DNA of 64,000 bases from Enterobacteriaceae bacterium 4M9 (lineage in GTDB: Bacteria; Pseudomonadota; Gammaproteobacteria; Enterobacterales; Enterobacteriaceae). Shown here one piece after another: positions 17,754 to 27,293 of the stretch. Both the position numbers and the translations under genes were made by a program. Below the pieces are notes generated by a model that made no database searches, was not told the origin of the DNA, and was given only the letters and a program-made list of their open reading frames with translations. The number at the start of each line of letters is the position of its first letter. Within the stretch, counting starts at the first letter, position 1. Where the stretch lies: the NCBI GenBank assembly GCA_010092695.1, contig JAADJJ010000001.1, positions 3,534,001-3,598,000 on the forward strand, read 5' to 3'.

Positions 17754-18784
17754 TGTTAAAACTCTGGCCGGAACAACTACGCGCGCAGCTCAATGAAGGG
17801 CTGCGCGCGGCATATCTACTGCCTGGCAACGATCCACTGCTGATCCAGGAAAGCCAGGACGCCATTCTTAAAAGCGCTGAAACTCAGGGCTTCACCGAAC
17901 GTCACACCTTCCAGCTTGATGCCTCCACCGACTGGGACGCCATTTTTACGTTAAGCCAGGCACTGAGCCTGTTCGCCAGCCGTCAGGTGCTGCTGCTTAT
18001 CTTGCCGGAAAACGGTCCAAATGCGGCCATCGCCACAGAGCTTGCGAAGCTGGTGGCGCTGCTGCATGAGGATCTGCTGCTTATCGTGCGCGGACCTAAG
18101 CTTACCAAAGCGCAGGAAAATGCCGCCTGGTTTACTGCCTTAAGCAAAAATGCAGTGCAGGTTACCTGCCAGACTCCAGAGCAGACGCAGCTACCGCGCT
18201 GGGTAAACGCACGAGCAAAGCAGATGAAACTTACGCTCGACGATGCGGCAACACAGCTTCTGTGCTACTGCTATGAGGGTAACCTTCTGGCGCTTAACCA
18301 GGCGCTGGAACGCCTGTCACTGCTGTGGCCAGACGGCAAGCTGACGCTACCGCGCGTTGAGCAAGCGGTAAATGATGCCGCGCACTTCTCGCCTTTCCAC
18401 TGGGTGGATGCCCTGCTGGCAGGCAAAAGCAAGCGCGCGCTGCATATTCTGCAACAGCTGCGTCTTGAGGCCAGCGAACCGGCAATTTTGCTGCGCACCG
18501 TGCAGCGTGAACTGCTGTTACTGGTTAATCTCAAACGTCAGTCTGCCCATACGCCGCTACGCACCCTGTTTGATAAGCAGCGTGTATGGCAAAACCGCCG
18601 TCCGCTCATTACTGAAGCACTTAATCGTCTGAGTGACGATGCACTGTGGCAGGCAGTACGCCTGTTGAGCCGGGCCGAACGCACGCTAAAACAGGACTAC
18701 AGCCAGTCGGTCTGGACCGAGCTTGAAAGTCTGTCGCTACTGTTATGCCACAAGGCGCTACCGGACGTTTTCATTGATGACTAA
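17753..18784 (+). CDS. holA: DNA polymerase III delta subunit
   Basis: Clamp-loader wrench subunit that opens the beta sliding clamp. It has 343 residues, as in E. coli HolA. The N-terminal beta-binding region and AAA+-like fold without a P-loop match the family (e.g. YLLPGNDPLLIQES near residue 22). Overlaps of one base with lptE and eight bases with nadD suggest coupled translation. Confidence 0.95.
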   Translation: MLKLWPEQLRAQLNEGLRAAYLLPGNDPLLIQESQDAILKSAETQGFTERHTFQLDASTDWDAIFTLSQALSLFASRQVLLLILPENGPNAAIATELAKLVALLHEDLLLIVRGPKLTKAQENAAWFTALSKNAVQVTCQTPEQTQLPRWVNARAKQMKLTLDDAATQLLCYCYEGNLLALNQALERLSLLWPDGKLTLPRVEQAVNDAAHFSPFHWVDALLAGKSKRALHILQQLRLEASEPAILLRTVQRELLLLVNLKRQSAHTPLRTLFDKQRVWQNRRPLITEALNRLSDDALWQAVRLLSRAERTLKQDYSQSVWTELESLSLLLCHKALPDVFIDD

Positions 18785-19424
18785 GCCTGCTCTGCGCGCC
18801 ATCTATGGCGGCACGTTCGACCCGATTCACTACGGCCACCTCAAGCCCGTGGAAGCGCTGGCACAACGCATCGGACTGTCTCGCGTCATCATCATGCCAA
18901 ACAACGTGCCGCCGCACCGCCCACAGCCCCAGGCGACCAGCGAGCAGCGTAAAACCATGGTTGCGCTGGCCATTGCTGACCGACCGTTGTTTGAGCTGGA
19001 CGAGCGCGAGTTACGCCGCTCCACGCCCTCCTGGACTGCAGAAACGCTGGACGAAGTGCGCCACGAACTGGGGCCTGTGCAACCGCTGGCGTTTATCATC
19101 GGCCAGGACTCGCTGCTCAGTCTGGCACAATGGCACAGCTATGAAATGCTGCCTGCCCTGTGCCACATTCTGGTGACCCGCCGTCCCGGCTTTGCTCTGA
19201 AGATGAAAACCGCGCAGGAGCAGGCCTGGCTTGAGCGCTATCTCACTGATGATATCCGCGAACTGCATAACCGCCCCGCCGGGCGTATTTTCATCGCCGA
19301 CACGCCCGAACTCGACATTTCTGCAACCGACATCCGCAATCGCCTGATGCAGCACCAGTCCTGTGATGATTTACTCCCGCCCGCCGTACTGGAATATATC
19401 CAGCACAATGGGCTGTACTGCTAA
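18777..19424 (+). CDS. nadD: Nicotinate-nucleotide adenylyltransferase
   Basis: NAD synthesis enzyme joining AMP to nicotinate mononucleotide. It is 215 residues from the ATG at 18777 (E. coli 213). The nucleotidyltransferase motif GGTFDPIHYGHL is at residues 11-22 and ISATDIRNR near 181-189. It starts inside the 3' end of holA. In E. coli cobC (phpB) follows; here there is a 250-base spacer and then rsfS. Confidence 0.95.
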   Translation: MTKPALRAIYGGTFDPIHYGHLKPVEALAQRIGLSRVIIMPNNVPPHRPQPQATSEQRKTMVALAIADRPLFELDERELRRSTPSWTAETLDEVRHELGPVQPLAFIIGQDSLLSLAQWHSYEMLPALCHILVTRRPGFALKMKTAQEQAWLERYLTDDIRELHNRPAGRIFIADTPELDISATDIRNRLMQHQSCDDLLPPAVLEYIQHNGLYC

Positions 19425-19611
19425 GTAACACTGATTAAAATCCCGCTTTTCACAGCAAGTAAGCCCCAGTTGCGCGCTGTCAGGCCGCTGACCATTGACA
19501 CCACCTGTCAGGCTGTTATTCTCCGCTGCCATAAACACCGCCCAATCGATTTGTTTCTGATATTGTTTTACAAAAATGACGATGCAATCACACGCCGCGG
19601 ATGGGATGATA

Positions 19612-19649
19612 GCCCACCACGCGCAACGGGCCGTGCGGGCGTTTTTTTT
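19612..19649 (+). terminator. Hairpin with T8 tract before rsfS
   Basis: GCCCACCACG pairs with CGTGCGGGC (one bulged base) and is followed by eight T at 19642-19649. It lies between nadD and rsfS, so it could end the leuS operon or act as a leader attenuator for the rsfS operon. No gene occupies 19425-19674. Confidence 0.6.
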
Positions 19650-19674
19650 CAGGCAACCAGCGCAGGGGGAAGAC

Positions 19675-19992
19675 TTGCAGGGTAAAGCACTTCAGGATTT
19701 CGTCATCGACAAAATCGACGATCTTAAAGGTCAGGACATTCTTGCTCTCGACGTTCAGGGCAAATCCAGTATCACCGATTGCATGATTATCTGCACCGGT
19801 ACCTCCAGCCGCCACGTCGTTTCCATTGCAGACCACGTTGTTCAGGAATCCCGCGCTGCTGGCCTGATGCCATTTGGCGTTAAAGGCATAAATGAGGCGG
19901 ACTGGATAGTGGTTGATTTGGGTGAGGTCATTGTGCACGTGATGCAGGAAGAAAGCCGCCGCCTTTATGAGCTGGAAAAACTCTGGAGCTAA
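19675..19992 (+). CDS. rsfS: Ribosomal silencing factor RsfS
   Basis: Binds ribosomal protein uL14 and blocks joining of ribosomal subunits in starved cells. The chosen start is TTG 19675 after AGGGGGA, which gives 105 residues beginning MQGKALQDF like E. coli RsfS; an upstream in-frame ATG at 19576 would read through the T8 hairpin. Family motifs SSITDCMIICTGTS near 31-44 and DWIVVDLGDV-like DWIVVDLGEV near 77-86 are present. It leads rsfS-rlmH-mrdA-mrdB-rlpA. Confidence 0.94.
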   Translation: MQGKALQDFVIDKIDDLKGQDILALDVQGKSSITDCMIICTGTSSRHVVSIADHVVQESRAAGLMPFGVKGINEADWIVVDLGEVIVHVMQEESRRLYELEKLWS

Positions 19993-19995
19993 CGG

Positions 19996-20466
19996 GTGAA
20001 GTTGCAACTCGTGGCTGTCGGCACAAAAATGCCCGACTGGGTGCAAACCGGATTCACCGATTATCTGCGACGTTTCCCCAAAGATATGCCCTTTGAACTG
20101 GTAGAAGTACCAGCGGGCAAACGCGGCAAAAATGCCGATATCAAACGCATTCTGGAAAAAGAAGGCGAGTTGATGCTGGCCGCCGTCGGCAAAGGCAATC
20201 GCATTGTCACGCTGGATATTCCAGGCCGTCCGTGGGATACGCCGCAGCTTGCCCATGAGCTTGAGCGCTGGAAGCAGGATGGGCGTGATGTCAGTCTGCT
20301 CATTGGCGGCCCGGAAGGACTGGCACCGGCGTGTAAAGCAGCGGCCGAACAGAGCTGGTCGCTGTCTGCGCTTACTATGCCGCATCCGCTGGTGCGCGTA
20401 CTGGTCGCAGAAAGCCTGTATCGGGCATGGAGTATTACCACTAATCACCCTTACCATCGGGAATAA
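19996..20466 (+). CDS. rlmH: 23S rRNA pseudouridine-1915 N3-methyltransferase RlmH
   Basis: SPOUT-class methyltransferase that acts on Psi1915 of 23S rRNA in assembled ribosomes. It begins with GTG at 19996, three bases after the rsfS stop, and has 156 residues (E. coli 155). The SAM-binding knot is visible as LLIGGPEGL near 102-110, and the C-terminus YRAWSITTNHPYHRE is family-typical. Pairing with rsfS puts two ribosome factors ahead of the elongasome genes. Confidence 0.96.
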   Translation: MKLQLVAVGTKMPDWVQTGFTDYLRRFPKDMPFELVEVPAGKRGKNADIKRILEKEGELMLAAVGKGNRIVTLDIPGRPWDTPQLAHELERWKQDGRDVSLLIGGPEGLAPACKAAAEQSWSLSALTMPHPLVRVLVAESLYRAWSITTNHPYHRE

Positions 20467-20493
20467 AGGCAAGCAGCCAGGCAAACGCAGCGG

Positions 20494-22395
20494 ATGAAAT
20501 TACAGAACTCTTTTCGCGACTATTCAGCTGAATCTGCGCTCTTTGTGCGCCGGGCGGTTGTCGCCTTTCTCGGCATCCTGGTGCTGACCGGCATACTCGT
20601 CGCCAACCTGTATAACCTGCAAATCCGCCGCCACGACGATTACCAAACCCGCTCCAACCAAAACCGCATTAAACTGGTGCCCATTCCGCCTTCACGCGGC
20701 GTCATTTATGACCGCAACGGCGTGCCGCTGGCGCTCAACCGCACCATTTATCAGGTGGAGATGATGCCGGAGAAGGTCGACAACGTGCAGAACACGCTTG
20801 ACGCCTTGCGCCCGATTGTCGACCTGACCGACGACGACATTGCCGCCTTTAAAAAGGAACGTTCGCGCTCGCACCGCTTTACCTCCATTGCGGTGAAAAC
20901 TAACCTCACCGAAGTACAGCTTGCTCGCTTTGCGGTCAACCAGTACCGTTTTCCCGGCGTGGAAGTCAAAGGCTATAAACGCCGCTTCTATCCGTATGGC
21001 TCTGCGCTCACACACGTCATTGGCTACGTGTCTAAAATCAACGACAAAGACGTAGAGCGGCTCGATAAAGAGGGCAAACTTGCCAACTATGCCGCCACTC
21101 ACGATATCGGCAAGCTGGGTATTGAGCGCTCCTATGAAGACGTGCTGCACGGACAAACCGGCTATGAAGAAGTTGAGGTTAACAACCGTGGGCGCGTGAT
21201 TCGCCAGCTTAAAGAAGTGCCACCGGTCGCCGGGCACGATATCTACCTGACCATCGACCTTGAGCTACAGCAGTACATTGAAACGCTGCTGGTAGGCAGC
21301 CGCGCCGCAGTGGTCGTCACTGACCCGCGCACGGGCGGTATTCTGGCGATGGTCTCGACGCCAAGCTACGACCCGAACCTGTTTGTTGACGGTATCTCCA
21401 CCAAAGATTACTCCGGTCTGCTCAAAGACGAAAACACGCCGCTGGTTAACCGCGCCACTCAGGGTATCTACCCGCCTGCGTCTACGGTGAAACCCTACGT
21501 TGCTGTCTCGGCGTTAAGCGCAGGCGTCATCACCCGCAATACCAGTCTGTTCGATCCCGGCTGGTGGCAGTTGCCGGGCACAGAAAAGCGCTATCGCGAC
21601 TGGAAAAAGTGGGGACACGGCCGCCTGAACGTGACCAAAGCGCTGGAAGAGTCCGCCGATACCTATTTCTACCAGGTTGCCTATGACATGGGCATCGACC
21701 GTCTGTCGGAATGGATGGGCAAATTTGGCTACGGCCATCTGACGGGCGTGGATATCTTTGAAGAACGTTCAGGCAACATGCCAACGCGCGAGTGGAAGCT
21801 TAAACGCTTTAAAAAACCCTGGTACCAGGGCGACACCATTCCAGTCGGCATTGGCCAGGGTTACTGGACCGCAACGCCAATGCAGATGAACAAGTCATTG
21901 ATGATTCTGATTAACGACGGCGTGGTAAAAGTACCGCACTTCCTGTCGAGTACCTCGATTAACGGCCAGAAAGTACCGTGGAAGCAGCCTGAGCAGCCGC
22001 CTGTTGGGGATATTCACTCTGGCTTTTGGGAAATCGCCAAAGACGGTATGTATGGTGTGGCAAACCGTGCCAACGGTACTGCGCATAAGTACTTCCAGAG
22101 TGCACCATATAAAATCGCCGCCAAGTCGGGGACTGCGCAGGTGTTTGGCCTTAAAGCCAACGAAACCTATAACGCGCATAAAATTTCCGAACGCCTGCGT
22201 GACCATAAGCTGATGGTGGCCTATGCGCCTTACAACAACCCGCAAGTCTCTATGGCTATCATTCTTGAAAACGGTGGCGCGGGTCCGGCGGTAGGTACCA
22301 TCACACGACAAATCCTCGACCACATCATGCTGGGCGATAACAATACACAGCTGCCGAGCGCAAATCCGGCAGTGACCTCGGCAGAGGATCAATAA
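20494..22395 (+). CDS. mrdA: Penicillin-binding protein 2, peptidoglycan transpeptidase
   Basis: Inner-membrane class B PBP that crosslinks lateral-wall peptidoglycan in the elongasome. It has 633 residues, the E. coli length. One N-terminal membrane anchor lies at about 22-42, then a dimerisation domain. The transpeptidase motifs are S-x-x-K as STVKPY near 330, SAD near 387 and the KSGTAQ box near 545. It is followed two bases later by its glycosyltransferase partner mrdB. Confidence 0.97.
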   Translation: MKLQNSFRDYSAESALFVRRAVVAFLGILVLTGILVANLYNLQIRRHDDYQTRSNQNRIKLVPIPPSRGVIYDRNGVPLALNRTIYQVEMMPEKVDNVQNTLDALRPIVDLTDDDIAAFKKERSRSHRFTSIAVKTNLTEVQLARFAVNQYRFPGVEVKGYKRRFYPYGSALTHVIGYVSKINDKDVERLDKEGKLANYAATHDIGKLGIERSYEDVLHGQTGYEEVEVNNRGRVIRQLKEVPPVAGHDIYLTIDLELQQYIETLLVGSRAAVVVTDPRTGGILAMVSTPSYDPNLFVDGISTKDYSGLLKDENTPLVNRATQGIYPPASTVKPYVAVSALSAGVITRNTSLFDPGWWQLPGTEKRYRDWKKWGHGRLNVTKALEESADTYFYQVAYDMGIDRLSEWMGKFGYGHLTGVDIFEERSGNMPTREWKLKRFKKPWYQGDTIPVGIGQGYWTATPMQMNKSLMILINDGVVKVPHFLSSTSINGQKVPWKQPEQPPVGDIHSGFWEIAKDGMYGVANRANGTAHKYFQSAPYKIAAKSGTAQVFGLKANETYNAHKISERLRDHKLMVAYAPYNNPQVSMAIILENGGAGPAVGTITRQILDHIMLGDNNTQLPSANPAVTSAEDQ

Positions 22396-22396
22396 C

Positions 22397-23518
22397 ATGT
22401 CGAACATGGCGGAAAACCGCTCTAAAAAATCGCTGTGGGAAAAGATTCACATCGATCCCACCTTCCTGCTGACGATCCTTGCACTGCTGCTCTACAGCTC
22501 GCTGGTTATCTGGAGCGCCAGCGGTCAGGATCCGGGCATGATGGAGCGTAAAATCGGCCAGATTATGGCGGGTCTGGTCATCATGATAATCATGGCCCAG
22601 GTGCCACCGCGAGTTTATGAAGGCTGGGCGCCGTGGCTGTATATCGTTACCATTATCCTGCTGGTGGCAGTGGATGCCTTTGGCGCTATCTCAAAAGGCG
22701 CGCAGCGCTGGCTGGACTTAGGCATTATCCGCTTTCAGCCCTCCGAAATTGCCAAAATTGCCGTACCGCTGATGGTCGCGCGCTTTACCAACCGCGACGT
22801 CTGCCCGCCAACGCTGAAAAATACCGCTATCGCGCTCATACTTATCTTCCTGCCTACGCTGCTGGTGGCAGCACAGCCCGATCTCGGCACCTCGATTCTG
22901 GTGGCCGCCTCCGGGCTGTTTGTGCTGTTCCTGTCTGGTATGAGCTGGCGATTGATTGGTATTGCGGTGCTGCTGGTCGCCGCGTTTATCCCGATTCTGT
23001 GGTTCTTCCTGATGCATGATTACCAGCGCCAGCGCGTGATGATGCTGCTGGACCCGGAAAGCGATCCGCTGGGGGCAGGCTACCATATTATTCAGTCTAA
23101 AATTGCTATTGGCTCTGGCGGGATGCGCGGTAAAGGCTGGCTGCACGGCACCCAGTCACAGCTGGAGTTCCTGCCCGAGCGCCATACCGACTTTATCTTT
23201 GCGGTTCTCGCCGAAGAACTCGGCATGATAGGCGTGCTGGTGCTGCTGGGACTGTACCTGTTGCTGATTGTCCGCGGCCTGTGGATTGCCGCACGCGCGC
23301 AAACCACGTTCGGGCGTGTGATGGCCGGTGCGCTGATGCTGATTTTGTTCGTTTATGTGTTTGTGAATATCGGCATGGTGAGTGGCATCCTGCCGGTGGT
23401 TGGGGTTCCGCTCCCGCTGGTAAGCTACGGGGGATCGGCCCTGATTGTGCTGATGGCCGGGTTTGGTATCGTGATGTCGATACATACCCACAGGAAAATG
23501 TTGTCCAAAAACGTGTAA
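22397..23518 (+). CDS. mrdB: Peptidoglycan glycosyltransferase RodA
   Basis: SEDS-family polytopic glycosyltransferase that polymerises lipid II with PBP2. It has 373 residues from the ATG at 22397, eight bases after AGAGGA; an internal ATG at 22406 would give the E. coli length of 370. About ten hydrophobic segments, the catalytic-loop region (WLHGTQSQLEFLPERHTDF near 250) and the C-terminal signature GVPLPLVSYGGSAL near 340 are present. Confidence 0.96.
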   Translation: MSNMAENRSKKSLWEKIHIDPTFLLTILALLLYSSLVIWSASGQDPGMMERKIGQIMAGLVIMIIMAQVPPRVYEGWAPWLYIVTIILLVAVDAFGAISKGAQRWLDLGIIRFQPSEIAKIAVPLMVARFTNRDVCPPTLKNTAIALILIFLPTLLVAAQPDLGTSILVAASGLFVLFLSGMSWRLIGIAVLLVAAFIPILWFFLMHDYQRQRVMMLLDPESDPLGAGYHIIQSKIAIGSGGMRGKGWLHGTQSQLEFLPERHTDFIFAVLAEELGMIGVLVLLGLYLLLIVRGLWIAARAQTTFGRVMAGALMLILFVYVFVNIGMVSGILPVVGVPLPLVSYGGSALIVLMAGFGIVMSIHTHRKMLSKNV

Positions 23519-23528
23519 GGGGTGGACG

Positions 23529-24659
23529 ATGCGTAAGCAGTGGATAGGAGTCTGCGTAGCGGCAGGGTTGCTGGCAGCATGTAGTTCTGATAACGACAAT
23601 CAGCAGCAGACCAGTAGCGCGCCACAACCCGCAGTTTGTAATGGTCCGGTGGTTGAGATAACGGGCGCAGAGCCGCGCTATGAGCCGCAAAACCCAATTG
23701 CCAACCAGGATTACAAACGTGACGGTAAAAGCTGGAAAATTGTGCGCGATCCATCACGCTTCAGCCAGGCCGGTTTCGCTGCTATTTATGATGCCGAGCC
23801 AGGCAGCAACCTGACGGCCATTGGCGAAGCGTTCGACCCGACACAGCTAACCGCCGCCCACCCGACGCTGCCGGTGCCGAGCTATGCGCGCATCACCAAC
23901 CTGGCCAACGGCCGCATGATTGTGGTACGCATTAATGACCGAGGCCCATACGGTAACGACAGAGTCATCTCGCTCTCACGCGCTTCGGCTGACCGCCTGA
24001 ATACCTCAAACAACACCAAAGTTCGCATCGACCCTATTGTTGTAGCACCTGATGGCTCGCTGTCTGGTCCAGGCACCGCGTGCACCACCATCGCCAGGCA
24101 GACCTATGCGCTACCTTCACGCCCTGACCTGAGCAGCGGCCTGGGCAGTGCCTCTTCCGCACAGGCCCCAACGCCTGCTGGTAACGTTAACGCCATCAGC
24201 AACGACTCACTGACGCCAATGGTCGTGGCGCCGGTTGCTGCTGCTCAGACGAGTGCCGCCGCTCAGATGAGCGATGCCAGCATGCAGGCAAGCGCCAGCA
24301 GCGTAGCGCCTGTAACCCAGGCCCAGCCAGCGCCGGGTGAGCAGCCGGTACAAACTACGCAGCCCCAACTCACCTCTGGTAGCGTGAACACACCGGTGAC
24401 CGCCCCGGGTTCGGTACAGGGTGCATCAACTGGCACAGGCTACATGGTACAGGTTGGTGCAATTGGTGACGGCGCGCGTGCCAGCCAGTGGCAGCAGGAA
24501 CTGAGCCAGAAGTTCAGTGTGCCGGGCAAAGTGGCCCAGAATGAGAACATTTATCGCGTGCAGCTTGGGCCTTTTGCAAGGCGCGGCGAAGCGATGGCGC
24601 TTCAACAGCGCCTGATGATTGAAGCCCAGCTCCAGTCGTTTATTACCTCAGCGCAGTAA
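23529..24659 (+). CDS. rlpA: Rare lipoprotein A (septal SPOR-domain protein)
   Basis: Outer-membrane lipoprotein with a double-psi beta-barrel; a lytic transglycosylase in Pseudomonas, with a less clear role in enterics. The lipobox LLAACS places the lipidated Cys near residue 18. The DPBB region is around 75-160 (VRINDRGPYGNDRVISLS), followed by an Ala/Gln/Pro/Ser-rich linker and a C-terminal SPOR domain (YMVQVGAIGD to the end) that binds denuded septal glycan. It has 376 residues, slightly longer than E. coli. Confidence 0.95.
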   Translation: MRKQWIGVCVAAGLLAACSSDNDNQQQTSSAPQPAVCNGPVVEITGAEPRYEPQNPIANQDYKRDGKSWKIVRDPSRFSQAGFAAIYDAEPGSNLTAIGEAFDPTQLTAAHPTLPVPSYARITNLANGRMIVVRINDRGPYGNDRVISLSRASADRLNTSNNTKVRIDPIVVAPDGSLSGPGTACTTIARQTYALPSRPDLSSGLGSASSAQAPTPAGNVNAISNDSLTPMVVAPVAAAQTSAAAQMSDASMQASASSVAPVTQAQPAPGEQPVQTTQPQLTSGSVNTPVTAPGSVQGASTGTGYMVQVGAIGDGARASQWQQELSQKFSVPGKVAQNENIYRVQLGPFARRGEAMALQQRLMIEAQLQSFITSAQ

Positions 24660-24797
24660 CCTCGCGGTGTCCGGCTTTGTGTCAGCTTGTGTAAATTCCT
24701 GTCACAATTACTGCGCAAAGTCGGATGTCACCCAAAATAGCATTTGCTATAGTTAAGCACTTTTTTGATTTCACCACGGATGTTGTTCGTTCAGACC

Positions 24798-26009
24798 ATG
24801 ACCAGATCTCCTCGTAATCACTTTGCCCGGCGCTTAGTCCTCGCTGCGGCTGTATCCCTGACTGCCGCCTCTGTTGCACAGGCTGACGACCTCAACATTA
24901 AAACCATGATCCCTGAGGTTCCGCAGATTGACGCGGAATCCTACATCCTGATTGATTACAACTCCGGTAAAGTGCTGGCGGAATCTAATGCCGACACGCG
25001 CCGCGATCCGGCCAGTCTGACCAAAATGATGACCAGCTACGTCATCGGCCAGGCCATGAAGGCTGGCAAATTTAAAGAAACCGACCTGGTCACCGTGGGT
25101 CAGGACGCGTGGGCGACCGGTAACCCGGTATTTAAAGGCTCCTCGCTGATGTTCCTCAAGCCGGGTATGCAAGTACCGGTGTCCCAGCTGATTCGCGGCA
25201 TCAACCTGCAATCGGGTAACGATGCCTGCGTGGCAATGGCCGATTATGTGGCCGGTGGTCAGGATGCCTTCGTTGGGCTGATGAACAACTACGTTGCGGT
25301 GCTGGGCCTGAAGAACTCTCACTTCCAGACCGTGCACGGTCTTGATGCTGAAGGGCAATACAGCTCCGCGCGTGATATGGCGCTTATCGGCCAGGCGCTG
25401 ATTCGCGACGTGCCAAACGAATACGGCATCTACAAAGAAAAAGAATTTACCTTTAACGGTATTCGCCAGATGAACCGTAACGGCCTGCTGTGGGATAAAA
25501 CCCTCAACGTTGACGGCATCAAAACCGGCCATACGGCAAAAGCGGGCTATAACCTCGTTGCCTCGGCAACTGAAGGGCAGATGCGCCTGATTTCTGCGGT
25601 GATGGGCGGTCGTACCTATAAAGGCCGTGAAACCGAGAGCAAAAAGCTGCTGACCTGGGGCTTTCGCTTCTTTGAAACGGTGAACCCACTGCAGGCAGGT
25701 AAAGAGTTTGCCTCTGAGCCTTCCTGGTTTGGTGACAGCGATCGTGCTTCTCTTGGCGTGGATAAAGACGTGTTCCTGACTATCCCGCGCGGGCGCATGA
25801 AAGACCTGAAAGCCAGCTACGTGCTGAACGCCCAGGAACTTCACGCACCGCTGGAGAAAAACCAGGTCGTTGGCACCATCAACTTCCAGCTCGATGGGAA
25901 AACCATTGAGCAGCGTCCGCTGGTAGTGTTGCAGGCTATCGAAGAAGGTAATTTCTTCAGCAGATTCATTGACTACATCAAGCTGATGTTCCACCGCTGG
26001 TTCGGCTAA
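24798..26009 (+). CDS. dacA: D-alanyl-D-alanine carboxypeptidase PBP5
   Basis: Low-molecular-mass PBP trimming the terminal D-Ala of peptidoglycan pentapeptides. From the ATG at 24798 it has 403 residues, matching E. coli, with a 29-residue signal peptide ending AQA before DDLNIKTM; in-frame starts at 24765 (TTG) and 24780 are less likely. Active-site motifs are SLTK near residue 73, SGN near 139 and KTG near 242. The C-terminus (FIDYIKLMFHRWFG) is an amphipathic membrane anchor. Confidence 0.95.
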   Translation: MTRSPRNHFARRLVLAAAVSLTAASVAQADDLNIKTMIPEVPQIDAESYILIDYNSGKVLAESNADTRRDPASLTKMMTSYVIGQAMKAGKFKETDLVTVGQDAWATGNPVFKGSSLMFLKPGMQVPVSQLIRGINLQSGNDACVAMADYVAGGQDAFVGLMNNYVAVLGLKNSHFQTVHGLDAEGQYSSARDMALIGQALIRDVPNEYGIYKEKEFTFNGIRQMNRNGLLWDKTLNVDGIKTGHTAKAGYNLVASATEGQMRLISAVMGGRTYKGRETESKKLLTWGFRFFETVNPLQAGKEFASEPSWFGDSDRASLGVDKDVFLTIPRGRMKDLKASYVLNAQELHAPLEKNQVVGTINFQLDGKTIEQRPLVVLQAIEEGNFFSRFIDYIKLMFHRWFG

Positions 26010-26062
26010 GGCCGGTGCGCTTGAAAAGCGCGTAACTGCCCCCATATACTTAGCATCAACAC

Positions 26063-26090
26063 GACTCCCGCCCTGGCGGGAGTCATTATT
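26063..26090 (+). terminator. Terminator after dacA
   Basis: Perfect 10-bp arms GACTCCCGCC and GGCGGGAGTC with a 2-base loop, followed by ATTATTT. It lies between dacA and ybeD. Confidence 0.75.
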
Positions 26091-26109
26091 TCGTTACGCT
26101 GGAGCGACC

Positions 26110-26373
26110 ATGAAAACCAATCTGAAAGAGCTGCTTGAATTCCCCTGCCCGTTTACCTACAAAGTAATGGGCCTGGCGAAACCAGAGCTGGTTGATCTGG
26201 TGGTCGAAGTTGTGCAGCGCCATGCGCCGGGCGACTACACGCCGCAGGTCAAACCAAGCAGCAAAGGAAACTATCACTCCGTTTCCATTACCATTACTGC
26301 CACCCATATCGACCAGGTGGAAACCCTGTACGAAGAACTGGGTAATATCGAAATCGTACGTATGGTGCTGTAA
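26110..26373 (+). CDS. ybeD: YbeD, DUF493 family protein
   Basis: Small cytosolic protein of 87 residues, as in E. coli YbeD, with an ACT-like ferredoxin fold in the family's known structure. It has a GGAG ribosome site ahead of ATG 26110. It is conserved upstream of lipB; a role linked to lipoate metabolism has been suggested by context only, and no catalytic residues are evident. Confidence 0.94.
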   Translation: MKTNLKELLEFPCPFTYKVMGLAKPELVDLVVEVVQRHAPGDYTPQVKPSSKGNYHSVSITITATHIDQVETLYEELGNIEIVRMVL

Positions 26374-26380
26374 TCCCATT

Positions 26381-26409
26381 ACCCGGCCTCGCGCCGGGTA
26401 AATTTTCTG
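26381..26409 (+). terminator. Terminator after ybeD
   Basis: ACCCGGC and GCCGGGT pair perfectly around CTCGC, then AAATTTTCT follows. It separates ybeD from lipB. Confidence 0.65.
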
Positions 26410-26459
26410 TTACCCCTGTGTTATACTGCGCCGACCGATTCTTCCCCGGAGACGACGTT

Positions 26460-27125
26460 TTGTCTCAAGACACCCTCCTCATTCGTCAGCTTGGGCGACA
26501 GCCTTACAGTCCCGTATCCCAGGCGATGCACGATTTTACCGACACCCGTAATGAGCACAGCGCCGATGAAATCTGGCTTGTCGAGCATGACCCGGTCTTC
26601 ACCCAGGGCCAGGCCGGTAAGGCCGAGCACGTGCTGATGCCGGGCGATATCCCGGTTATCCAAAGCGATCGCGGCGGCCAGGTCACCTATCACGGACCCG
26701 GCCAGCAGGTGGTGTATCTATTGCTCAACCTCAGAAGACGACAGCTTGGTGTGCGTGAGCTGGTTACGCTGCTGGAGAACACGGTTATCGATACGCTTAA
26801 CGAGCTGGGTATTGAGGCACGAGCCCGTGCCGATGCGCCGGGGGTCTATGTGGGTGAGAGCAAAATCTGTTCGCTGGGGCTGCGCATTCGTAAAGGCTGC
26901 TCATTTCACGGACTGGCGCTGAACATTAATATGGATCTCACGCCGTTTCTGCGCATTAATCCCTGCGGTTACGCCGGGATGGCAATGACCCAGGTGAGCC
27001 AGTTTGTGCCGGATGCCACACCGGCCACCGTTCAGCCACGGCTGATCGCGCACCTGCTGCATCGCTTAGGGGATCCGCCCTCACGCAATGTGCACGGCCT
27101 GCCAGAGTCAGCAATAAGCCACTGA
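26460..27125 (+). CDS. lipB: Lipoyl(octanoyl) transferase
   Basis: Moves octanoate from octanoyl-ACP to the lipoyl domains of 2-oxoacid dehydrogenases and the glycine cleavage H protein. The likely start is TTG at 26460, eight bases after GGAG, giving 221 residues (E. coli 213); the ATG-like start at 26418 lacks homology. The motif RGGQVTYHGPGQ is near 71-82, the lysine SKICSLGLRI near 137, and the catalytic Cys in INPCGYAG near 171. LipA follows and adds the sulfurs; E. coli ybeF is absent between them. Confidence 0.95.
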   Translation: MSQDTLLIRQLGRQPYSPVSQAMHDFTDTRNEHSADEIWLVEHDPVFTQGQAGKAEHVLMPGDIPVIQSDRGGQVTYHGPGQQVVYLLLNLRRRQLGVRELVTLLENTVIDTLNELGIEARARADAPGVYVGESKICSLGLRIRKGCSFHGLALNINMDLTPFLRINPCGYAGMAMTQVSQFVPDATPATVQPRLIAHLLHRLGDPPSRNVHGLPESAISH

Positions 27126-27293
27126 CGCCGCCAGCGATTAACAAAAAATCCCGGTTTTTCGACAGCCTCGGCTGCTTAAGACGTTTCATAAATGATATAC
27201 TGCGGTTAATAAATTCAAAAATAGTTGATAAATACACACTTAACCTGAATTTAACCCCTACTTTTCAAGACCCGTTACTGGAACACGCGCGCT

